Notes: generated by a model from the letters alone, not told the origin. DNA of 64,000 nucleotides from Bog-473 sp963726135 (GCA_963726135.1 CAVSBE010000001.1:62001-126000), one strand, 5' to 3'; shown: positions 1 through 11,534, numbered from the stretch's first letter. Made by a program: numbers and translations.

Positions 1-32
1 ATTGTGAGTGCCCACCTCCGGAAAGGTCCAGC

Positions 33-1799
33 GTGCTCGAGAAGGTCCTCATCGCAAACCGCGGCGAAATCGCCGTCCGGATCATCCGGACGTGCCGTGA
101 GCTCGGCGTCGCGACGGTCGCCGTCTACTCGAGCCTGGATCGCGACGCCCTCCACGTGCGCATGGCCGACGAGGCGTACGCCCTCGGCGGCGAGACCGCG
201 GCCGAGAGCTACCTCAACACCGAGGCCATCCTGCACGCCATCGACCAGAGCGGGGCCGACAGCGTGCACCCGGGCTACGGGTTCTTCTCCGAGAACACCG
301 ACTTCGCACGAGCCATCACCGGGCGCGGCGTCACCTTCATCGGCCCGCCACCCGACGCGATCGAGGTCATGGGCGACAAGATCAGCTCCCGCCTGGCCGC
401 CGAGGCCGCCGGCGTGGCGGGAGTCCCCGGCCGCTCCGAACCGCTCACCTCGCCCGACGAGGTCGTCGCCTTCGGCGACCTCCACGGCTGGCCGGTCGCC
501 ATCAAGGCGGCCTACGGCGGCGGGGGCCGTGGCATGAAGGTCGTCGCGGCGGCCGAGGACGCCGCCGACGCCATGGAGTCGGCCGCCCGCGAGGCCCAGG
601 CCTACTTCGGCCGGCCCGAGGTGTACCTGGAGCGCTACCTGGCCTGGCCGCGGCACATCGAGATGCAGGTGCTGGGCGACCAGCACGGCAACACCCTCTG
701 GCTCGGCGAGCGCGACTGCTCGGCGCAGCGCCGCCACCAGAAGTTGGTGGAGGAGAGCCCTGCCCCCGACTTCCCCGAGCACGCCCGCCACGCCATGGGG
801 ATCGCTGCCGTGAAGGTCTCGGAGGCCTGCGGGTACTACAACGCCGGGACGGTCGAGTTCCTCTACCAGGACGGCGAGTTCTACTTCCTGGAGATGAACA
901 CACGGCTGCAGGTGGAGCACCCGGTGACGGAGCTGGTGACCGGCCACGACCTCGTCGCCTGGCAGATCCGCATCGCCTCCGGCGAGCCTCTCGACTTCAC
1001 CCAGGACGATGTCCGGCAGCACGGCCACGCCATCGAGGTCCGGATCAACGCCGAGGACCCCAGTGGTGGGAGGTTCTCGCCCTCCCCGGGCACGCTGACC
1101 GCCTTCCATCAGCCGGCCGGACCTGGCGTCCGCCTCGACGCCGGCTACGAGGCCGGCGACACGGTGTCGCAGTACTACGACAACCTGATCGCCAAGCTGA
1201 TCGTCTGGGCGCCCGACCGCGAGGCGGCTCGCCGGCGCATGCTCCGGGCCATCGGCGAGACCCGCATCGCCGGCGTGGCGACCACCCTTCCCGCCCACGA
1301 GGTCATCTTGAGCCACCCCGACTTCGCGGCCGCCACCCACTCGACCAAGTGGGTCGAGGAACGCCTCGACCTCGACGACCTCAGGGTCGAGCCCGCCGGG
1401 ACCGCCCCCGCGGTGTCGCTCGTCGAGGACGAGGTGCCGATGGTCCAGCGCGACGTGACCGCCGAGGTCGACGGCCGGCGCTTCTCCGTCCGGCTGTGGG
1501 TGCCCGACCTGGGCACGGCGTCCGCCCCCGGCCGTGCGGCCGTCCGCCCCAAGCGGGCCGCCGCCTCGGTGGCGGCGGGCGGGGGCTCGGGCAACGTGAC
1601 GGTGCCCATGCAGGGCACCATCGTCAAGGTCCTGGTGGCGGTGGGCGACGTGGTCGAGGTCGGCCAGGCCGTCTGCCTGCTGGAAGCGATGAAGATGGAG
1701 AACGCCGTGGCGGCCGAGAAGGACGGCGTGATCAAGGAGGTGCGCGTGAGCGCAGGCGACCAGGTCGGCGCAGGCGACGTCGTGGCCGTCATAGAGTAA
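33..1799 (+). CDS. Biotin-dependent acyl-CoA carboxylase alpha subunit (biotin carboxylase + BCCP)
   Basis: This 588-residue protein carries out ATP-dependent carboxylation of biotin and carries the biotin itself, as the alpha subunit of an acetyl/propionyl-CoA carboxylase. The N-terminus (LIANRGEIAVRI) is the classic biotin carboxylase start. A glycine-rich ATP-grasp loop lies near residues 157-170, followed by the EMNTRLQVEHPVTE active-site stretch. The C-terminal ~70 residues are a biotinyl domain with AMKM, the biotinylated lysine being about K554. Length matches the shorter actinobacterial alpha subunits (AccA type). The GTG start is preceded by a GGAAAGG ribosome site. No carboxyltransferase beta subunit is visible here; it probably lies upstream of the window. 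Substrate cannot be told from this subunit, although the acyl-CoA mutase downstream would suit propionyl-CoA. Confidence 0.95.
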   Translation: MLEKVLIANRGEIAVRIIRTCRELGVATVAVYSSLDRDALHVRMADEAYALGGETAAESYLNTEAILHAIDQSGADSVHPGYGFFSENTDFARAITGRGVTFIGPPPDAIEVMGDKISSRLAAEAAGVAGVPGRSEPLTSPDEVVAFGDLHGWPVAIKAAYGGGGRGMKVVAAAEDAADAMESAAREAQAYFGRPEVYLERYLAWPRHIEMQVLGDQHGNTLWLGERDCSAQRRHQKLVEESPAPDFPEHARHAMGIAAVKVSEACGYYNAGTVEFLYQDGEFYFLEMNTRLQVEHPVTELVTGHDLVAWQIRIASGEPLDFTQDDVRQHGHAIEVRINAEDPSGGRFSPSPGTLTAFHQPAGPGVRLDAGYEAGDTVSQYYDNLIAKLIVWAPDREAARRRMLRAIGETRIAGVATTLPAHEVILSHPDFAAATHSTKWVEERLDLDDLRVEPAGTAPAVSLVEDEVPMVQRDVTAEVDGRRFSVRLWVPDLGTASAPGRAAVRPKRAAASVAAGGGSGNVTVPMQGTIVKVLVAVGDVVEVGQAVCLLEAMKMENAVAAEKDGVIKEVRVSAGDQVGAGDVVAVIE

Positions 1800-1821
1800 G
1801 TGGCGTGCCGGTGACCCAGCG

Positions 1822-2997
1822 GTGACCGCCGGGCCCGATTCCGCGGCGGCCAAATCCGCCGCCGCCGCCGTCGTCGACCGCAGCCTCGACGAGCTCGTCT
1901 CGCTCAGCCACCGCCTGCACGCCACGCCCGAGCTCTGCTACGAGGAGACGGCCTCCGCACGGGCGGTGGCGGAGACCATGCGGGCGGGCGGGCTCCCGGT
2001 CGATGAAGGCGTGTACGACCTGCCGACGGCCCTCGAGTCCCGCTCGGGCAGGGGCGAGCTCGTGGTGGCGGTCTGCGCCGAGTACGACGCGCTGCCCGAC
2101 GTCGGTCACGCCTGCGGGCACAACATCATCGCCGCCACCGCCGTCGGCGCCGGCCTGGCCCTGGCGGCGGTCGCGGACGACGTCGGGCTCGCGGTCCGGG
2201 TGCTCGGCACACCGGCCGAGGAAGGCGGCGGCGGCAAGGTCCTGATGCTCGAGCGCGGCGCCTTCGCGGGCGTGCACGCCGCCATGATGGTGCACCCCTG
2301 GCCGGCCGAGCGGCTGACCGGGTCCTGCCTGGCCGTGGCGCATTTCGACGTCCGCTACACCGGGCGGGAGGCCCACGCGTCGGCCGCGCCCTGGGAGGGG
2401 GTGAACGCCCAGGACGCCCTCACCGTGGCCCAGGTGGCGATCGGCCTGCTGCGCCAACAGCTCCGTCCGGGAGACCAGGTGCACGGCGTGGTCACGGCGA
2501 GCTCGGCCGCGGCCAACGTCATCCCGGCCGCCGTCACCGCCCGCTACATGGTCCGCTCACGCACCATCGACGGTCTCGCCACGCTGCGGCCTCAGGTGGA
2601 GGCGTGCTTCGAGGCAGGGGCGCTGGCCACCGGGTGCCAGGTCGCGTACCAAGAGCTGTCGCCCGTGTACTCGCACATGGAGGCTGACCCGGCGCTGCTC
2701 GCGGCCTACCGCGCCAACGCGGAGGCGCTCGGCCGTACGTTCGACGCCGACGACGCCGGAACGCCCCTGCCGACCTTCTCGACCGACATGGCCAACGTGT
2801 CCCTCGCCGTGCCCACCATCCATCCGCTGATCGCGATAGAGACCAACGGCGCCGTCAACCACCAGCGCGAGTTCGCAGCGGCCTGCGTCACCGCGTCGGC
2901 CGACGCCGCGGTGCGCGACGGCGCCGTGGCCCTGGCCTGGACCGCCATTGACGCCGCCACCGATCCGGAGCTGCGCGGCCGGCTGATCGGGGGATGA
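1822..2997 (+). CDS. M20-family amidohydrolase / peptidase
   Basis: A 391-residue cytoplasmic zinc hydrolase of the M20D/ACY1L2 amidohydrolase group, which cleaves N-acyl amino acids or aminobenzoyl-glutamate-like amides. The metal-site signature is seen around residues 85-110 (EYDALPDVGHACGHN), followed by TPAEEGGGGK and a central dimerisation region with YTGREAHASAAPWEG. The GTG start lies 22 bases after the carboxylase stop and the next gene overlaps its stop by four bases, so the three genes look like one transcript. The substrate is unknown. Confidence 0.88.
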   Translation: MTAGPDSAAAKSAAAAVVDRSLDELVSLSHRLHATPELCYEETASARAVAETMRAGGLPVDEGVYDLPTALESRSGRGELVVAVCAEYDALPDVGHACGHNIIAATAVGAGLALAAVADDVGLAVRVLGTPAEEGGGGKVLMLERGAFAGVHAAMMVHPWPAERLTGSCLAVAHFDVRYTGREAHASAAPWEGVNAQDALTVAQVAIGLLRQQLRPGDQVHGVVTASSAAANVIPAAVTARYMVRSRTIDGLATLRPQVEACFEAGALATGCQVAYQELSPVYSHMEADPALLAAYRANAEALGRTFDADDAGTPLPTFSTDMANVSLAVPTIHPLIAIETNGAVNHQREFAAACVTASADAAVRDGAVALAWTAIDAATDPELRGRLIGG

Positions 2998-3329
2998 TCA
3001 CCGAGCACGCCCTCCTCGAGGTCGTCGCCGGGCGTGAGGACGAGTTCGTCGAGGCGATGGAGGCGGCCAAGCACATCATCGCCGCCACCCCCGGCTTCGT
3101 CTCGCTGTCCGTCGAGCGCTGCATCGAGCACCCCAGCCGCTTCCTTCTCCTCGTCCGGTGGGAGCGCCTCGAGGATCACACCGATGGCTTCCGGGGCTCG
3201 CCGGGCTATGAGGCCTGGCGCGCCGCGCTGCACCACTTCTACGACCCGTTCCCCGTCGTCGAGCACTTCGCGGCCGTCGTCAGCGCCGGACGCGGGCCGG
3301 CACCATCAGGGCTCCCTGACCCGGCCTGA
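2994..3329 (+). CDS. Antibiotic biosynthesis monooxygenase (ABM) domain protein
   Basis: A 111-residue single-domain protein with a ferredoxin-like ABM fold, recognised from an opening like ITEHALLEVVAGREDEF, the central PGFVSLSVERCIEHPSRFLLLVRWE strand-helix pattern split over residues 34-58, and a C-terminal FYDPFPVVEHF. ABM proteins are usually dimeric cofactor-free oxygenases, or heme- or quinone-handling proteins. The start codon overlaps the stop of the M20 gene (ATGA), indicating translational coupling. The 3' end overlaps the convergent acetyltransferase by 24 bases. The substrate is not inferable. Confidence 0.8.
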   Translation: MITEHALLEVVAGREDEFVEAMEAAKHIIAATPGFVSLSVERCIEHPSRFLLLVRWERLEDHTDGFRGSPGYEAWRAALHHFYDPFPVVEHFAAVVSAGRGPAPSGLPDPA

Positions 3330-4010
3330 GGACGGACTGGACGAAGGGGTGGCCGGCGGGCCGACGAACATGTCGAGGCACCCGTCGAGCCCGACGATCT
3401 CGATGTCGTCACGCCGTCGGGACTCCCAGGCCCCACGGCCGAGCCGGAAGCGGATGGTCCGGCCCGACCCGTCGCGCCGCTTCCCCCGCGCCTCGCCATT
3501 GTCCTCGTAACCGATCGCCCGCGACGTGGCCAGCGAGGCAGCGTTGTCCTCGAAGGCGCCGCTCAGCGCCTCCTCGGCCCCGAGGCCCTCGAAGGCCAGG
3601 TGCAACATGGCCTCGCGCATCTCGCGGCCCAACCCGCGTCCCTGGTGGGCGCGCCCCAGCCAGGACCCGCTCTCGACCGAGCGCACCGCCCCGAAGTGCT
3701 GGGCCTCCATGTCCTGCATGCCGACGGGCTCGCCGTCCACGAAGGCGGCACCGGTGAACGTCCAATGGTCGACCGACCAATTGGCTCGGTGCCCCCACAG
3801 GTACTGCGCCGTGCCACGGGCCCGCTGTGCCGGCTCGAGGTCTGTCCACGGTACGAAGAACGGCATCGTCCCGGGGTCGTGGACGCCTTGGTCGACCTGC
3901 GCCACGATCGCCGCGAACTCGTCTTCACGGGGGAGCCGCCACTCGAGGCGAGGCGTGCGGACGACGAGGCCGAACACGGGCCAGAAGCTGCTCGGCCCCT
4001 CGCCGGCCAT
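3306..4010 (-). CDS. GNAT-family N-acetyltransferase (RimJ/RimL type)
   Basis: A 234-residue acetyltransferase. The pattern TPRLEWRLPREDEFAAI at the N-terminus, the acceptor-side GMQDMEAQHFG and the acetyl-CoA loop around GRAHQGRGLGREMREAML are typical of the RimJ/RimL group acting on protein N-termini or small amines. It begins three bases after the stop of the acyl-CoA mutase on the same strand, so it is probably co-transcribed with it. Its last 24 bases overlap the convergent ABM gene. The final ~25 residues, rich in S and P, are unlike the family and may be read past the ancestral stop. Confidence 0.8.
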   Translation of the reverse strand: MAGEGPSSFWPVFGLVVRTPRLEWRLPREDEFAAIVAQVDQGVHDPGTMPFFVPWTDLEPAQRARGTAQYLWGHRANWSVDHWTFTGAAFVDGEPVGMQDMEAQHFGAVRSVESGSWLGRAHQGRGLGREMREAMLHLAFEGLGAEEALSGAFEDNAASLATSRAIGYEDNGEARGKRRDGSGRTIRFRLGRGAWESRRRDDIEIVGLDGCLDMFVGPPATPSSSPSSGRVREP

Positions 4011-4013
4011 ACC

Positions 4014-5622
<1,609 letters not shown>

Positions 5623-5679
5623 GGCACCGAGACTACGGAGGATCGGGGCGGGCGGGCCACACGCGGCAGACTACGGGCC

Positions 5680-6132
5680 GTGGACGACGCACCCGGACCC
5701 GCCTTCTCGCACTTCGGCATCTGCGTGAGCGACCTCGAGCGGTCGCTCCGCTTCTACTGCGACGCACTCGGCTTCGAGAAGGCCGAATCGCACGCCATCG
5801 GGTCGGAGTTCGCCCGCCTCATGGACCTGCCCGACGTCGCGGTGGCCTCACAATTCATCCGGCGCGGCCCGACCGCCATTGAGCTCCTGGCCTTCAGCGA
5901 GCCGGCCCCGTTCGGGAGCCGGGAGCGGCGGGCGGTCAATCAGCTCGGCCTGACCCACCTGTCCTTCCGAGTGCGCGACGTGGCGGCGACGCTGGCCCGG
6001 GTCGTCGATCTCGGGGGGGCCGTGGTCGACTCGAGCCGGACGGTCATCGACCTCGGCGGGACGCCCCTCGAGTTCGTCTACTGCACGGACCCCGACGGGG
6101 TGCGGGTGGAGTTGATGGACCTTGGGGGCTGA
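5680..6132 (+). CDS. VOC-superfamily protein, possible methylmalonyl-CoA epimerase-like
   Basis: A 150-residue vicinal-oxygen-chelate protein, start GTG. FSHFGICVSDLERSLRFYCDALGF opens the first beta-alpha-beta-beta-beta unit, split here at the natural motif break; the second unit begins LGLTHLSFRVRDVAAT and ends FVYCTDPDGVRVELMDL. Metal ligands at the H of the first strand, the central E and the terminal E are conserved. It is divergent from the acyl-CoA mutase with 57 bases between starts, which fits a methylmalonyl-CoA epimerase role. Many glyoxalase or dioxygenase-like members look the same at this level, so the function remains an inference. Confidence 0.75.
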   Translation: MDDAPGPAFSHFGICVSDLERSLRFYCDALGFEKAESHAIGSEFARLMDLPDVAVASQFIRRGPTAIELLAFSEPAPFGSRERRAVNQLGLTHLSFRVRDVAATLARVVDLGGAVVDSSRTVIDLGGTPLEFVYCTDPDGVRVELMDLGG

Positions 6133-7039
6133 GCGGGCAGGGGACCCGCGCCGGCCTCCTCAACCGCCTGCGCGTCCAACTCACGGTCGATGCGCACGGC
6201 CTTGCGCTCGTCCATGTGCAGCCAGCGCAGAGCGACGGGGATCATGGGCCAGAGCATGAGCGTGTCGCCCACCACCCACATGATTGAGCCGCCGGCGTGC
6301 AGGTCGACCACGTAGGACGGCCCCCAGGTGCGGTGCGTCGCGAAGTAGGCCGGGAACAACTCCCTCGACGCGCCGGCGAGGGAGAGCCCGGTGAAGGTGT
6401 CGATCGGGATGGCCAGGAACAGGTAGAAGAACTGGAGCGCGGGATGGAGGCGATAGCAATTCGGGTCGTTCCCGAAGATCTGGCGCCAGAACATGTAGCC
6501 CGACGACGAGGAAGGCAAGGTGTTCGGCGTTGTGCACGCTCTCGTTCTCGAGGGTGAGGTTGTACCAGGTCGTCAAGTGGCTGATCGGGATGAAGACGGC
6601 ATAGAGCACGAAGGCGACCGCCGGGTGCCCGAAGAACTTGGCCACCGGTGATCGCAGCGCCTCGGTGACGACGAGGTGGGCGGTGCCGGTGGTGGAGCGC
6701 CAGGCCAGCTCCAAAGGGGATGCGATGGCGAAGAGCGGAGCGGCCACCATGATGAACAAGAGGTGCTGCACCATGTGGTCCCAGAACAGCTCGCCGTCAT
6801 AGACGCCCACGAAGCTGAAAATCGCCACCGCCGTCGTGAAGAGTGCGCCGATGAATGCGATGGTCTTGCCGACCGGCCACGGGTGGCGCGGATGCCGCTC
6901 GTTGTTGCGGCGCACGCCCCACAGGTAGAGAGCCGAGCGCGCCGACGATCATCGCCACCGGTACGAAGGGGAACTGCGTGGTGGCGAGGTGCGGTCCCTG
7001 TAACGGGGGGAGCCCCGCGTCGGCGAGCGCGGCGATCAC
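6078..7039 (-). CDS. CtaG-like cytochrome c oxidase assembly membrane protein, two frame breaks
   Basis: Polytopic membrane protein of the CtaG/caa3_CtaG family, linked to copper delivery to cytochrome oxidase. Recognisable parts are HPWPVGKTIAFIGALF, VGVYDGELFWDHMVQHLL and YMFWRQIFGNDP in the middle, with YVVDLHAGGSIMWVVGDTL near the end. They fall in three frames: one extra G at about 6933 and one extra G in the GGG at 6499-6501. Removing both bases restores one continuous protein that aligns with the paralogue starting at 63,683, including ALYLWGVRR. The start is GTG at 7039, matching the paralogue's VIAAL. The 3' end overlaps the convergent VOC gene. It is either a sequencing artefact or a decaying second copy. 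Confidence 0.8.
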
Positions 7040-7060
7040 CTCACGACGCTACCGCCGCCC

Positions 7061-8075
7061 TCAGCCGTGCTGCCAGACGCGCTGGCTGACTCCCCGCTTC
7101 CCGTACAGAGCGGCCGCATCGAGGCGGGCCAGCTCCTCGTCGGTCATGCGCCACCCCAGCGCACCCGCGTTCTCCTCGGCCTGCGCCCGGTTCTTGGCCC
7201 CCGGGATGGGTACCGCGCCCTTGGCGACGAGCCAGGCCAGCGCGACCTGGCTGGGGGTCCGGCCGCCGTTGGCCTCGCCGGTGCGACGCAGCTCCGCCAC
7301 GATCGCGTCGACCTCGGCCATCGGGTGGGACGAGAACGATCGGCCACGCGGGGGCGGGTTGGCGGCGGAGTACTTGCCGGTCAGGCGCCCCTGCCCGATG
7401 GGCGAGTAGGCCAATGGCACCACGCCGAGCTCGCGGCAGCTGTCGAACAGCCCGACCCGGAGTGGCATCGTCCGCAGGAGCGAGAACTCCACCTGGTTGC
7501 TGGCGAGCCGGAGGCCGCGCTCGCGCAGTGCGGCGTCCATGGCGCGCGTCTCCTTGGCCGAGTAGTTGGAGACGCCGACCGCCTGCACCAGTCCCTCTGA
7601 TCGGGCGGCGGCCAAGGCGTCGGCCAGCGCGTCGTGGGAGCGCAGCGAGATCGGCCCGTGGATCTGGTACAGGTCGATGGACTCGATTCCGAGCCGCTGG
7701 CACGAATGCCGGGCCGCCGAGAGCAGAGCCGAGTGCACGTTGAGCTTCCACGGGCTCGGCATGAACTTCGAGGCGATGACCACCCGCTCCCGCACGCCGG
7801 GATCGGCCGCCAGCAGGCGACCGATGATGCGCTCGCTCTCGCCGTCGCCGTAGACCTCGGCCGTATCGAACAGCACGACGCCGGCCTCGATGCTGGCCTC
7901 CCAGGCGTCCCGGATGGTCGACTCCGTGAGCGTCGGGTCGTAGCCACCCATGCCCCACGTGCCCTTGTCGCCCCAGGCCCATGTCCCCACGCCCAGGGGC
8001 GGGACGGCGACCTCCGAGCCGGCCGAGCGCGATGCGGTCGTTCGCCTGCGGCGATGGGACCGTGGCGTCGGTCAT
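7061..8075 (-). CDS. Aldo/keto reductase, frame broken near 8012
   Basis: NAD(P)H-dependent aldo/keto reductase. The catalytic set is present: DTAEVYGDGESE (Asp and Tyr), VIASKF (Lys) and IDLYQIHGP (His), then GVSNYSAKETRAMD and PLAYSPIGQGRLTGKY. The expected N-terminus begins with the ATG at 8075, overlapping the upstream hydrolase stop as ATGA, but an extra base near 8012 puts ...RIALGRLGG and VAVPPLGVGTWAWG in different frames. If the break is real, translation could restart at the ATG at 7990, losing the first beta strand. It forms a likely operon with the upstream hydrolase and the downstream ctaG copy. Confidence 0.82.
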
Positions 8076-8942
8076 GACCGGGCGCGCTCCTCGGCGGCCC
8101 ATGCCAGGTGTGTCTCGACGCCGGCCCTCCAGACGTCCGGGTGGGTGAGCTGCGGCGAGTGGTACGCCCCGGGGATCACCGTGAGCCGGCCATCGGCCAC
8201 CTCCGCCGCCAGCTCCGGCGCCTGGTCGACCAGCGGGTGATCCCGCTGCCCGACGATGACCGTGGTGGGGCAGGTGATGGAGGGCAGGTCGGCGCGGAGC
8301 GAGGTCTCGCCGTCGGCGACGTCGGCCAGCAGCGCCATGCCGAGCGCCTTGACGGCGTAGGCGTCCATCCCCGTGAAGATGGCGTCCTTCTCGGCCTGCC
8401 ACCCGGGGGGGACGGTCGCCGGCGATCAGCTCGTCCTCGGGACTTCCCGGGCTGAGCGTCGCCGGCATGCCCTGGGCCGGATCGAATTCGGTGATGAAGG
8501 TGCGGACCATGGTGCGGATCTCCTCGTCGGGCGGCATGAACGACCAGGCGCTCGTATCCATGAGCAGGAGGGAGCGCACGAGGTCGGGGCGGCTCAGGAC
8601 GGCGCCCATCACCACCCGGCCGCCCATGGAATGGCCGAGGAGGTCGACGGGACCGCCCCCTGCGATCTCGAGGAAGGCGATGCAGTCGGCCACCAGCTGC
8701 TCGATGCCGTAGGCGTCGATGCTCCCGACCTTGCTCGAGTGACCGTGGCCGCGCTGGTCGAGTGTGACGACCCGGCGCTGGGCCGCCAGGGCGTCGACCT
8801 CCAACGCGAAGTCGTGGGAGGAGCCGGTGAACCCGTGCACGAGCACAAGGGTGGGAGTCCCGGCCGGGCTGCTCCCCCGCTCGGACCACGCCAGATCGAC
8901 GCCGTTGACCTGCACCGTCTTTGCCGGGGCCGTCTGTGTCAT
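8072..8942 (-). CDS. Alpha/beta-fold hydrolase, frame broken in a G7 run at 8405-8411
   Basis: A roughly 290-residue alpha/beta hydrolase. LVLVHGFTGSSHDF supplies the oxyanion region, VDLLGHSMGGRVVM the nucleophile elbow (Ser), and VIPGAYHSPQLTHPD the catalytic His near the C-terminus. The N-terminal two thirds and the C-terminal third (from GWQAEKDAIFTGMDAY) lie in different frames, separated exactly at a run of seven Gs on the + strand; six would keep the frame. The TGA stop overlaps the ATG of the aldo/keto reductase. The substrate is unknown. Confidence 0.82.
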
Positions 8943-9007
8943 GGCCCCTGTCTAGCGGCTCGGCCCGTGCGCTCGCTCGGGTGCGGCGCCGGGGACGCCC
9001 GTGGGGT

Positions 9008-9418
9008 TCAGTGGGTGTGCGGCATGCAGAGGTCGTCGTACTCGGCGATGACGATCTCGCCCGCATCGGGCCCGCAGGCCGGGCAAGCAGGGTCGCGGCG
9101 CACCTTCGAAGGTCGCGGAACGACTGCTCCAGCGCGTCGTAGGCCAGCAAGCGGCCGACGAGCGGGTCGCCCAGCGCGAGGAGGACCTTGATGCTCTCGA
9201 TCGCCTGAACGGAGCCGACGATGCCCGGAAGCACGCCGAGCACGCCGGCCTCTGCGCACGAGGGGGCCAGCTCGGCCGGGGGTGGCTCGGGAATGAGGCA
9301 GCGGTAGCACGGACCGTTGTACGGGTCGAACATGGTGACCTGGCCCTCGAAGCGGAAGATCGACCCGTGGACGCACGGGGATCCGCTTGAGGCAGCGACG
9401 CGGATCGTTGACGAGGTC
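9008..9418 (-). pseudogene. Duplicated 3' fragment of the rhodanese-MoeB gene
   Basis: This 411-bp stretch starts at the stop codon and copies about the last 135 codons of the gene at 11794-12957 (matching 11794-12198). Identity is very high for the first ~360 bases, with scattered substitutions and several one- to two-base indels (for example near 9108, 9370, 9395 and 9404) that break the frame. It has no start and no adenylation domain, so it is not functional. The orientation is the same as the parent, making the pair a direct repeat around 9419-11793. Confidence 0.9.
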
Positions 9419-9824
9419 CATGGTGATCGAACACGCAGCGCCGTGCCAATCGATCCATCGCGGAGTCCGAGCCGCCGCAGATCCTGCAGCTGGTCGACAC
9501 CGACACCAGACATCATGTCGGCCCTGGAATAGCTGGAAACCCGGCGAAGACGGAACGGGCTGAGGGGAGATGGGTCTGGGTCGCCGCCCGCAGCGACCCG
9601 AACTCAATCGACCGGCTGGGGCGGCGAGCGTGGGCCACGATCCGCTCCAGAAGATCGAGGATGATCGATCCGCACGGACTCTGTCTATAAATCGTGCGAA
9701 CATAGGCAAATGGGTTCGAAATCGCCGGACCCCCAGGGGAGCGACTGGCGTTCCGGGGGAGTGAAATGTCATCGCATTCCTTCAGCTCTGCGCAACGGTT
9801 CCGCCCCGCTAAATAGGGTGCCAC
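9419..9824. other. Non-coding stretch upstream of the inserted membrane-protein gene
   Basis: I see no convincing gene in these 406 bases. Homology to the MoeB gene stops at 9418. The base composition near 9680-9740 is lower in GC than the surroundings (for example around ctataaatcgtgcgaac), which could hold the promoter of the gene at 9825. Confidence 0.5.
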
Positions 9825-11534
9825 ATGGTTGACACCACGACTCAGGGTGCACCGTCTCCCGCCCCTCTCGACGAGGATCTCCTCGAAATCAGAGCGGTGG
9901 ACGCGACCGATCGTCGGCGCTTCTGCTTTTCGCTCAGTATCGGGGCCGCGATAGTTCTGGTTCCCTACCTGTGGGTGGTGACTGTGGACTGGAACGGAGG
10001 CCCGAGCCTCTTCCGGACGGTCAACCCGGGTGGCTTGCTGAGCAACTTCTACGACCTGCAGGGTCGTGCCCTCCTGGCCGGGCACCTCTACGTACCGAAC
10101 GGCTCCCTCGGCGAGGAGGCATTCCTCCATGGCGGACACCAGTACACGTACTTCGGACCTTTTCCCTCTCTGATTCGCCTTCCCGTTCTCTTGGTGACGC
10201 ACTCGCTGGACGGGCGGATGACCGCCATCTCCATCCTGTTGGCCTGGATCGTGACGGCGGTGACTTCCGGCATCGTTCTCTGGCATTGCCGGCTAGCCCT
10301 TCGGGGCGCGTCAAGCCTCGGTGGTGCGGAGGCAGCCACCTACGCGATCGTATTCGCCGCCATTCTTGGCGGTTCCGCGCTCGTCAACCTGGCCGCGAAC
10401 CCGTGGGTGTACTCGGAGGACATCGCGTGGAGCATCGCCCTCTCGTTGGTCGCCACCGTTGCCCTGGTCGCGGTGCTTGCCCGGCCCTCGTGGTGGCGCG
10501 TGACTGTTCTCTTTGTCTCGGTGCTGGCCGTCAACCTGACCAGGGGGACGACCGGTCTCGCCTGGAGCGCAGGCGCGATCGCAGCTGGCGTCTGGCTGGG
10601 GTGGCGCCGACGGGCGGGCGACACGCCCAACCTGTGGCTGCCCACCATCGCTTCTGGCGTGATCCCCCTGGTGGTGTCCTTCGTGATCAGCTGGCTCAAG
10701 TTCGGCGTGTTCAACGGATATCCCCTTCAAGACCAGGTCGCGTTCCGAACATTGGACCTGGCAAGGATCAACCACGGGCACTACTTCAGCCTGAACTACC
10801 TGCCGACCGGGCTCAGCACCTACTTCGGCAGCCTTGGTGTTCATGTATCAAGCGTCTTCCCTTTCTTCACGCTTCCGCAATTCCCGGTACAGGGAGCCGA
10901 GCACACTGTGCTGTTCGGCTCCGAGCAGATGACCAGCGTCCCTGGCTCCATGCCCCTGCTGCTGATCCTGACCATCGTCGGCGTCCTAGGGATTCTCCGC
11001 CCGTCGTCCCCGCAGCCGGTGCGACTGATGATCATCCCCCTGGTGGCGGCGGCGCTCACCGCAGGTCCGCTCCTCGTCTTCGGTTACCTCGACAACCGCT
11101 TCGTGGGCGACTTCCTCCCTCTCTTGATAATTGGGAGTGCCGTAGGGTTGGCGGTGGCCTGGCAGTACGTGGGAGCGCAGGGAACGTGGGCGCGCTGGTC
11201 GCGCGGTCGGGGCGATATCGCTCCTGACGCGTACTCGTTGGCCGCCAACTTCGGGATGTCGATCACCCCCACCGGCTGGTGGTCGTCACAACAAGCGGCC
11301 GCCTACGTCCGCGCCCAGGAGCGAGTCGGCGGCGCTCTCGCTTCCCCCGTATCCGACAACGTCATACACCGGAGCTCACTGCCGGACTCCGGACCCGTGG
11401 GCCAGATCGTGATCGTCGGACGGTGTAAGGGTGTGTACTTCGCTGCGTCGACAGGACTGAAAAACTGGATCCCCATCGGCGGGCCAGTTTTCCCCAGCGG
11501 CGCGTCGTGCCGCCTGGGCGACCACTCTCCCTGA
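9825..11534 (+). CDS. Polytopic membrane protein of unknown function, GT-C-like
   Basis: A 569-residue integral membrane protein. An N-terminal cytoplasmic tail (~35 residues) is followed by a first hydrophobic segment (IGAAIVLVPYLWVV), a polar loop containing YDLQGRALLAGHLYVPNGSLG and YTYFGPFPSLIRLP, then roughly nine to eleven further hydrophobic segments up to about residue 450. A soluble C-terminal domain of about 100 residues ends with paired Cys and Gly-rich strands. The layout resembles GT-C-fold glycosyltransferases or mannosyltransferase-like proteins, but I see no diagnostic motif. It lies alone between direct copies of the MoeB gene tail, so it was probably acquired or rearranged into place. 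Confidence 0.8.
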   Translation: MVDTTTQGAPSPAPLDEDLLEIRAVDATDRRRFCFSLSIGAAIVLVPYLWVVTVDWNGGPSLFRTVNPGGLLSNFYDLQGRALLAGHLYVPNGSLGEEAFLHGGHQYTYFGPFPSLIRLPVLLVTHSLDGRMTAISILLAWIVTAVTSGIVLWHCRLALRGASSLGGAEAATYAIVFAAILGGSALVNLAANPWVYSEDIAWSIALSLVATVALVAVLARPSWWRVTVLFVSVLAVNLTRGTTGLAWSAGAIAAGVWLGWRRRAGDTPNLWLPTIASGVIPLVVSFVISWLKFGVFNGYPLQDQVAFRTLDLARINHGHYFSLNYLPTGLSTYFGSLGVHVSSVFPFFTLPQFPVQGAEHTVLFGSEQMTSVPGSMPLLLILTIVGVLGILRPSSPQPVRLMIIPLVAAALTAGPLLVFGYLDNRFVGDFLPLLIIGSAVGLAVAWQYVGAQGTWARWSRGRGDIAPDAYSLAANFGMSITPTGWWSSQQAAAYVRAQERVGGALASPVSDNVIHRSSLPDSGPVGQIVIVGRCKGVYFAASTGLKNWIPIGGPVFPSGASCRLGDHSP

